A stretch of 14,253 bases of DNA, from contig JAIXMQ010000194.1 in assembly GCA_025716855.1 (NCBI GenBank), positions 1 to 14,253 of the forward strand. The letters are read 5' to 3'. A model generated the notes under the pieces. The model was not told the DNA's origin, made no database searches, and was given only the letters and a program-made list of their open reading frames with translations. The translations under genes and the position numbers were made by a program. This DNA comes from Pilaira anomala. Lineage: Eukaryota; Mucoromycota; Mucoromycetes; Mucorales; Mucoraceae. Positions 1 through 7,200 of this stretch are shown piece by piece. Positions within the stretch are counted from its first letter, which is position 1. Every line of letters begins with the position of its first letter.

Positions 1-227
1 AGATTTACCTTATACTTGTTAATAGCACTAGTTATATTGTTGGTATTAGCCATGTTTGCTTGCGATAAAGCTTTTAGCAACAATTGATGATATGAAGAAT
101 TAGTTAATGGTTCGCTATTGTTTGCTAATTCCGCAAATGCAAAATAATCGTAAGGAGGGACAAGTTTAGATGCAGACTCAAGCCAAATAGAATAAGTATT
201 TTCACTCTTTGATTTCCGTTTAGTCAT
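1..227 (-). CDS. 5' part of an unrecognised protein gene, truncated by window edge
   Basis: An open minus-strand frame starts at the ATG at 227 and runs 75 codons to the left edge without a stop. It begins MTKRKSKSENTYSIWLES and continues with a polar, Asn/Ser-rich stretch containing PPYDYFAFAELANN. I recognise no family. The start is basic (TKRKSK), which could be a nuclear signal, but that is weak. The last codons read AAG GTAAAT, which resembles a 5' splice donor, so an intron may begin at about position 8. The upstream flank is cut by the Merlin transposon about 140 bp before the ATG, so its promoter may be displaced. It could be a real host gene or part of another element; the unbroken frame in AT-rich DNA argues mildly for coding. 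Confidence 0.45.
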   Translation of the reverse strand, partial: MTKRKSKSENTYSIWLESASKLVPPYDYFAFAELANNSEPLTNSSYHQLLLKALSQANMANTNNITSAINKYKVN

Positions 228-363
228 TGTCTTTAGAAATGATAAATGCCAAAGAATTGACAAAAAAGGCGGTGATAAGTACCTTTTTTGCATGAATGTG
301 GAAAACAAGTCACGCTAAAAAATACATGACTTTTTCTTTCTTTTGTAATGACGTATTCCATCT

Positions 364-371
364 GATTCTTT
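364..371. repeat. 8-bp target-site duplication, left copy (Merlin element)
   Basis: GATTCTTT occurs directly outside the left inverted repeat and again, in the same orientation, directly outside the right one (10057-10064). Both inverted repeats then begin GGC. An 8-bp duplication is what IS1595-type and Merlin transposases (8-9 bp) generate. Confidence 0.85.
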
Positions 372-530
372 GGCTGATATTTAAGATAGGTCCCAGTGCC
401 CTGTAGGCTCAGTTTTAGCGTTAGGGGTTTGAAATTTTGGGAGCGGTTGTAAAAAAAATTAATCTAAATAGATAAAAAAAAATTAAGTTCGGATCTTAAA
501 AATTGCATTCGGAAATTTAAAATTTTTAAC
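372..530 (+). repeat. Left terminal inverted repeat of the Merlin element
   Basis: Read inward from 372, this matches the reverse complement of the right end read inward from 10056. Both start GGC, then differ for five bases. Then 41 bases match exactly (380-420 against 10008-10048, beginning TTTAAGATAGGTCCC). A patchier match follows through GAAATTTTGGGAGCGG and AAGTTCGGATCTT to about 530. Weaker similarity may extend to about 580. Confidence 0.9.
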
Positions 531-986
531 TTTCACCTATCAGGTTACTGATTGATGCGAAAACTGTTATAAAACTATCAAAAAAAACTCTAAGTTTAGT
601 TTTTACTCTTCTAACTAGATACAAGTAAAAAAATTAAAATTTTAAGTTATAACGCGTTAAATTGGCCAAATATCAGCTAGATCTTATTCTGTCAAGATAA
701 ACACTTAAATACACTTCATAACTATTAATAATTATAGCCAAAAATGATCTAGTATCTGATCAAACTTTTTATTAATAACTACATGAATTTAATAATTGAT
801 TTGGAACAATTTATAGTATTAAAAGCGCTCATCAATTGATGTTATAGCTTAGGATTTTAAACATGCGAGACATATGCATAAATAAAATATAATTCATCAG
901 TTTTGTTTTTACAATATTAAATGATGATCAATGGCTATTATTTATTATTAAAGAATATAATAAGAAAATAGGTAAATTTATTTAAT
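531..986. other. Non-coding Merlin interior, transposase 3' side
   Basis: This is AT-rich DNA between the left inverted repeat and the transposase stop codon. I see no reading frame, RNA gene or repeat array. It presumably holds the transposase 3' UTR and polyadenylation signal (several A/T-rich candidates, none decisive). Confidence 0.5.
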
Positions 987-2579
987 TTATTGGTTGTTAT
1001 TTCTACTAGGTCTAGTATTATGACGAACACGTGTAATTACTGATGCAGAGCTATTAGTAGCACTCGATCTACTATTACTCATCGCTTCAGAAGGTAATTG
1101 AAATGAAGGATGAAGAGTAAGTCCTTCATCTGCATTTGTACTTCCATCTTCAGGAGACCAATTTTCATCATCGCTATCATCATCTGTTTCAGCATCAGTA
1201 TCATAATCATCCTCTAATTGATAAGGCTGAAGCTCTTCTAAATCGATCTGTTGATTATCCCAAGCATCAGCACGAGTTATGAAGCTGTCAGATAATGAAA
1301 TAGTACCAGAAGATCCTTCGACAATTACTTCACGGAGACATCTTTCCATTCCTGAAATCAACCCGACACCTTGGTTAACGGAACGCCACATATACTCTAA
1401 TAGTTTACCGGGACAATCACGAGCATTTCTGTTACGAGGACCAATAAATCTCTTCATGGGTGTCCACAATCCTTCAATTACATTGGTGTGGATTTTACCA
1501 ACCGTTTCGTTACCCTGTACTTGATCTACAGTTGCGAATCCAATAGAGTGATTAACTACTTCATGTCTGCTGAAATAGAATCCAGAATAATTAGCAGGTA
1601 CAATGGATCCATCTTCATGAATAGAATCACTTGGATGAAGACGAGAATAAGCCGACCAACCATCAGACCGAATTACAGACCCTCTTGCACAATGAGCTTC
1701 AATTATTGGAAGAAGAGTTAAAGCTGAGCGATTGGGTACCGTACATACAAAAGATCGTCCTGCCTTGAACTTGGGTCTATCTTCATACTGATTAGGACCG
1801 ATGTAAGCCCTATAGGTCTCATTAGTTGTTAAAGCTTCCACCATACCAAACACCCATACGCCTTCTGTATGGTCGCCACGATTATACTTTCTTTTACCAA
1901 ATTTGGACTCATCGATTTGAATGTGATCACACTCAGGGTTTGAACCAAGGAGATAGGCCCCATGATAACGAATGTAATCGCTGTGCATCATGGCTTGACA
2001 ATCTTTTGCAATTTGCCCAATGGTTGCACCATGGATATTTACAGCGTTGTAAATATCTACAATCTTGGCGGAACGATAATATTCAAGCAGAACACAGAAT
2101 ACAATGTTAACATTTTTCTTTTTTCGGTAGAACATCGTTTCTCTAGTAATGGATTCTTGTCTATCTCGATGAAGACCAGGAGGATTAGAATAACGACAGC
2201 GATAATAGAATTGCGACTTCGTAACTCTATAATTAAAATCCATTTCATTCGTACAACCATTGAAACCACAGACATCACTTACTCTGTTGAAAGCACCAAT
2301 ACTATTTCTTAAATGCCTGTAACAAAAAAACGTTAAATTTCAATTATATAACGTTTAAACAAAATAAAAAAAAACTTACTCCCAAGTTGCTGTAGCAGTT
2401 GAAATAATTCTAGCATCTTCAATACGATTACCAGCATTAGGTACACGTGTACCCCAAGCTCTTACAACTTGACCTTGAACACGACCAGGACGACGAACTT
2501 CAACAGTATTACTTTCAATTTGGTTTGTTCTTGGGCGACCACGACCTCTACGATCAGAATTAACATTTGATTGTGACAT
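987..2579 (-). CDS. Merlin transposase (DDE_Tnp_IS1595/ISXO2-like), two exons
   Basis: The exons are 2579-2380 and 2316-987 with a 63-bp intron between. Joining them gives 509 codons in one frame; this join uses a consensus GTAAGT donor and TTACAG acceptor. Exon 1 encodes a basic AT-hook-like motif (RRGRGRPRTN) near residue 12. Just after the junction is a cysteine cluster (VCGFNGC then YYRCRYS), perhaps a zinc-binding element. The catalytic fold follows: D202 in IQIDESKFGKRKYNRG, D285 in IRSDGWSAY and E348 in TNVIEGLW followed by KR, the usual IS1595 DDE pattern. The C-terminal 80 residues are acidic and Ser/Asn-rich and probably disordered. It should cut and paste the surrounding element by binding its terminal repeats in the nucleus. 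I chose Met at 2579 because MSQSNVNSDRRGRG starts a plausible N-terminus; an in-frame Met at 2672 would add 31 residues. A GTAAGTAT donor-like site at 2755-2748 hints at a 5' UTR intron. Confidence 0.85.
2317..2379 (-). other. Intron in Merlin transposase gene
   Basis: On the minus strand the donor reads GA/GTAAGT and the acceptor TTTTTTGTTACAG/G, with a pyrimidine-rich 3' end, 63 bp long. Without splicing, exon 1 ends at a stop that overlaps the donor (GAG TAA). With splicing the GA completes a GAG codon and the frame continues for 25 codons into the previously apparent ATG at 2243. The length is typical of fungal introns. Confidence 0.8.
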
Positions 2580-2679
2580 TACGAATAGAATTGGCTGATT
2601 GAGTTGAGATGAGTAAAGTAAAGTAATGTGAAAGCAATTCAATTGTAAATAGGTTTTAGTTGAATAAAGCAATTTAAAA

Positions 2680-3690
2680 AGATAAAAGGATATACAATTA
2701 AATATGTTAGAATAATAGTTATATGTTAAAACAAATTATATATTACAATACTTACATGAACAAAAGAGAAAGATCCCCTATTTCAAAAAAAAAACTTTTC
2801 ATCCCATGCGAGTCACAAAGAGATATAAGCCACCTGATGTCATCAGAAATGTCGCTATTAAAAAATCTTCATTAACTCAATGGTTTTTAAGCTCAAAAAT
2901 ATTTTTCTTTACCAATCTATGTAGCTTTTTTTGCTTTTTTCATACAAACATACTATAATATGTTTCCAATAGTTCTCGGTAGTTAAACAAGTTATGAAAC
3001 TCTATTTCGACTACAACTTTGCGATTTTGGATACAAACTAATTTTAAATTTTGGTGTTATTTTACTTTTTGCTTATATTTTCAAATATTAAAAAGCTTGT
3101 GTCTATACTTTATAAATTAAGTAAGAATCAATTGAAATAGAATTTTCAACATTATAGCCCAAATTTTTTAATAACGATGCAGAGATATTACCTACATAGT
3201 GTAAGTAATTCAAACTTTATTTAGCTATTTTTGTGATTAAAATCTATTTTTTATTAAGTTTCAAGTTGTTCTAATGGATATACCTTAAAGAAAACACTTT
3301 TGTAAATCACACAAAATTTGATATTTAGTGCTATAACTTAATGAATACTGGCTCTATAGTTGCAAACTTCATATGAAAAATAAGCTTGTTTAATGCTTTA
3401 TCAAAGCTTATAAAATTGAGTATTTATTTTGAATAAATTTAAAGTTTGTTATTTTTTTAACATATATCAAAGTAAATTTTGTAAAGCTTTATAATTGTTT
3501 AATTTTGTAGCATCAATTAAGGTTTTTTTTTTCTGCTAAGTAAAAGAGTCTCATTTTTTTTCAAGAAATACCTACGAAAGTTATAATTAAAAAACTAAAA
3601 AAATCAATTAATTCTGATAATTTTTGATTGAGAAAATTACATTTGAAGTTTGATATAATATATATCTATGTACACTACAATGGGAAAATA
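2680..3690. other. AT-rich non-coding Merlin interior, upstream of transposase
   Basis: About 1 kb of AT-rich DNA without a credible reading frame. It should include the transposase promoter and 5' UTR. At about 2806-2755 (minus) a short frame beginning MKSFFFEIGDLSLLF runs straight into a GTAAGTAT donor-like site, which could be a leader exon, but no clear partner acceptor decides it. I see nothing else structured here. Confidence 0.4.
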
Positions 3691-3712
3691 AAAAAAATAA
3701 AAAAATAAACAA

Positions 3713-3784
3713 AATGTTTACGGGATTTGAACAGGCAGCCGCATGAGTAGGAGTCACATTTCTTAGCCACTACACTATTAGGAG
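3713..3784 (-). pseudogene. tRNA-Arg(CCT)-like sequence: degenerate tRNA or SINE head
   Basis: Read on the minus strand, 72 nt from 3784 to 3713 follow tRNA numbering exactly. The A box TAGTGTAGTGG (3777-3767) matches TRGYNNARNNG. The anticodon arm TGTGA-CTCCTAC-TCATG pairs fully with two wobbles; the loop has T33, anticodon CCT and A37. A 5-nt variable loop follows. The B box TGTTCAAATCC (3733-3723) is close to GGTTCRANYCC. The acceptor stem pairs at only one position and the D and T stems are partly broken, so it is not a functional tRNA. T-runs follow downstream (about 3705-3675) and could terminate pol III. It is either a tRNA pseudogene or the head of a tRNA-derived SINE; no SINE target duplication can be resolved in the A/T-rich flanks. 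Confidence 0.6.
3767..3777 (-). promoter_or_regulatory. Pol III A box of tRNA-like sequence
   Basis: TAGTGTAGTGG satisfies the TRGYNNARNNG consensus, with the B box TGTTCAAATCC 33 bp downstream at 3733-3723. The pair is correctly oriented and spaced for TFIIIC binding. Confidence 0.55.
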
Positions 3785-3791
3785 AGTACTA

Positions 3792-3795
3792 AGTT
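3792..3795. repeat. Target-site duplication of the Ty3/gypsy element, left copy
   Basis: AGTT borders the left LTR and recurs at 9589-9592 directly after the right LTR. Because AAGTTT is shared across both junctions, a 5-bp duplication (AAGTT or AGTTT) with an LTR one base shorter is equally possible. Ty3/gypsy integrases make 4-6 bp duplications. Confidence 0.75.
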
Positions 3796-4241
3796 TGTCA
3801 ACCTCAGATCCTTATAAGTATGAGATGTTTACCAAGTTACCACACGTGACCTTCACGTGACCTTCACGTTACTTTAATATAAAATTAAAATAAAATAAAA
3901 TAGAAAGACTTTAACTTTAAGAGTTAAAGATCTAGTTTACAAGTTACAAGTTATTTAGGATAGAAGATAATTATTTTATTTATGATAAGTTAGGGGATAT
4001 TTATATTGTTTCTCTAAAGTGAATTACACAACTACGTAACAACTAGAAACTAATTTAGTTTCTAGTTTTACTTCGACTATTACTCGTGATCATGTTTAGT
4101 TTACTTTTCTTTAAAGGTCTAGTTTTGGGAACCTTTGGCTTAAACCTTCTTTTTGGTCTTGTGGTTTCCATTAAGTCATTCTGACGTTGTAAACTTGCTT
4201 TACTTGTTGGATTTACTGTTTTTGCTGGATCAACCTTGACA
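3796..4241 (-). repeat. 3' LTR of Ty3/gypsy element
   Basis: 446 bp; I found no difference from 9143-9588 on reading both through. In element orientation it begins TGTCAAGGTT and ends GAGGTTGACA. It includes the last 61-62 codons and the stop of gag-pol (4241-4055), a TATAAATA box (4005-3998), a 27-bp palindrome at the stop codon, an 8-bp-arm hairpin (3909-3929), and CACGTGACCTT direct repeats (about 3842-3872). Confidence 0.95.
4041..4067. repeat. 27-bp near-perfect palindrome over the gag-pol stop codon
   Basis: The 13-bp arm AACTAGAAACTAA (4041-4053) is followed by one base and its exact reverse complement (4055-4067). The gag-pol TAA (4057-4055) sits in one arm. The same structure recurs in the 5' LTR at 9388-9414. 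It could be a transcript hairpin near the end of translation or a protein-binding palindrome in U3; the sequence does not decide. Confidence 0.7.
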
Positions 4242-7200
4242 TTAGCCCCCCCTAGGCTCTGTGTTCGTCCCTGAACACCGAAAGACTGAGAGCCGATTAA
4301 GCCAGGTTCAATAATAATAGGTTCGTTCATACCAGAGTCATCCATACTATTTCCATTTTCTTCTAACATCATTTTATCTTGTTTCATCAACTCTTCTATT
4401 ACTGGATCATAATTCATTAAATCATCCTTATCTAAAGTAATGTCTTGATTAATAACTTCATTTACAGGGCTAACCAGAGGACTTGAGGTTGATTTTGTAG
4501 ATGCAGGAATTTCGACCGGATCGACATAATCAGTGACTTCGTCATTTTCAGCTACAGGAGGTAATATAATTTTTGGTTGCAATACTTGGGTTCCTGATTC
4601 TTTTTCAAAAGCACGCCATTCTTTTCTTGTTTCAGTTGGATTAAACCAAGGCTCATCAGGTTTTGGACCATTAGCAGCTTTTAGACGATCGACATGAACG
4701 AGTGATTTCAGAGGTTCACCAGCAATAGTTTCCAATTTGTACGTACCATACTCAGGGAAAGTTTTTACTACAATATAAGGACCCTTGAATGTAGGTTCTA
4801 ACCCATATTTCCCTTCATTTGTTAGCATCACCATGTCACCAGCTTCAAATGATAACGGTTTAATAGCAGCATCCCAACGAGCTTTGTCTTTTTCGGCCAT
4901 GGCTTTCATACGGAATTCAGCAGACGCACGATGTTGACCTAATTCAGCTAATTCTCGAGATGTAATATCAGCGACAGTTCTTGGGTCTTTGAAAGTATTT
5001 GAATCAATATATGGACGCATAGTATCACCGGGTAATTTTGGTTCTCTACCATATGTAAGATAATACGGACTAAACCCAGTAGTAGTATGAATTCTGATAC
5101 GGCAGGCCCAAAGAGCAGCATGAACGAAATCATCCCAACGATGTATAGCGCCGTTTGTGAATTTACGTAGCATTTGTTTAATTACACCGTTAAATCGTTC
5201 AACCTTTGAATTAGTACGAGGATGGTAAGCACTTGTTAATTTATGTTTATTACCGACACGTTTTTGATATTCTTTTAACAGTAAACTGCAGAAATTACTA
5301 CCACGATCCGTCACTAATTCGGAAAAGCAACCAAAATTCATAACTATTTCTTCATATAGAAAATCAGCAACATTTTCAGCAGAGGCCACAGGCATAGCAC
5401 GGGCAACACACCAATTAGTAGCGTAGTCAACACCGATGAGTAACCAACGATTTCCTTTAGTAGATGTAGGTAGATCTAAAAAATCCAAATGCCAACGATC
5501 AAATGCTGATGGAACTTTTAACGGGTGCATAACATCTTTATGAGTTAAACCTTTTCTACTATTCAATTGACAAGCAGGACAAAGTTTCAACCATTCGATA
5601 ATATCTTGTTTGATTCCTGGCCACCAAAAACGAGCAAGCATATAATGAAGTGTAGTTTTTATACCAGCATGTCCAAGAGATTCATGGTATTTTGTGAGTG
5701 TATCCGCTCGTTCTTCAAAAGGTAAATATGGAATATTGTGAATATGATCATCATTTGCAAATTTAACGTGTCTAAAAATACGATTGGAAATTATACTGAA
5801 GTTATTCTGTTCTTTGTTTAACAACTCGTTAATCTCATTTGATTTTACCTTATCCTTTGATAACAGTAACAGCGGCCAATCAGCACGTAGTAATGGAGGT
5901 AAAGAGTCCCAAGCAGCATACAACATTTCAGGTTCCATTGATTCTTCTTCAGGTGCCATTTCTTCAGATGCATAATTCATACGAGATAACACGTCAGCGA
6001 TTTGATTTTCTTTACCAGCTTTGTATACAATTGTCGGTGCCATAGCTTCAATTTCGTTTATCCATCTTACTAATCTACTGGGAGGATTTTCTTTGGACCT
6101 AAAATACTGTAACGGCATGTGATCAGAGTAAACCGTGTAGCCTGCAGGACAACCATCAACATAGCAGCGCCATTTACGTAGTGCATGAATAATTCCTAGC
6201 AATTCTTTTTCTTGAGCTGGCATTCTTGATTCACTTAAACTGAATTTTTTTGACTCAAAACAGATTGGGTGCCAAGGTAAGTTTAGATCATCATCTGGTT
6301 GATATAACACAGCACCGCATCCACGATCAGAAGCATCGACTTCAATTTTGAACGGTTTTTCCATATCTACAATTTTTAATACAGGACTTGAACTAAGCAC
6401 TTTTTTTAATGTATCAAAGCTTTTTTGACATTCTGGATTCCAAGTAATAGGGCGTTTCTTGTGACCAGTACCACGAGTGAGATCCGTTAATGGTGCAGCT
6501 ATAGATGCAAAGTCCTTAATAAACCTTTTGTAAAATTGAGCAAACCCAATAAATTGTCTGACTTCTTGAACATTTGTTAATTTTGGCCATTTTTGTAACA
6601 CCTTCACCTTCTCTGGACTAGGTTTGACCCCAGATCTTGAAATATGAAACCCAACAAAAGTCAATTCTTTTTTTCCAAAATTACATTTTTTTAGATTTGC
6701 AATGAGTTTGTTCTTCTTTAATAGTTCTAAAACGTGTCTAACATGTTTCTTATGCTGTTCCAAGTCATCACTCCAGATCAAAATATCATCCAAATAAACC
6801 AACGCAAACTTGTCAAGACAATCAGCAAGTACATCATTCATTAATTTTTGGAAGGTTGGTGGGGCATTTGACAAACCAAAAGGCAATACCAAAAAAGCGA
6901 ATTTTCCATACCTAGTGTTGAAAGCAGTTTTATCTACATCGTCATCGGCAATTCTCAATTGATGGTAACCTGATTTAAGATCGATACTGGTAAAATATTT
7001 TGCACCGGCTAACCTTTCTAAACACTCATCAGGTCGAGGTATACTTGAGGAATCTCTTACTGTGAGTTTATTTAACGCTCTATAATCAATGCACATTCGA
7101 AGTTTACCAGGTTCTTTTGATCCAGGATCAGGCTTCTTTCGTACGAATAAGACAGGAGCGCCCCAAGGAGAGTTACTTGGCTTGATTAGTCCTAATTTCA

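Noticed and set aside
1500..2243. Bacterial insertion sequence (ISXO2/IS1595) as contamination
   Set aside because: The transposase is interrupted by a spliceosomal intron and the element ends and neighbours are eukaryotic in type, so a Merlin element explains it better.
1279..2312. Several plus-strand frames across the Merlin transposase
   Set aside because: All lie opposite a frame with clear DDE motifs and have no family features of their own.
3842..3872. CRISPR-like array or other prokaryotic repeat system in the repeats of this window
   Set aside because: Units are contiguous without unique spacers, and introns, LTRs and TATA boxes mark the DNA as eukaryotic.
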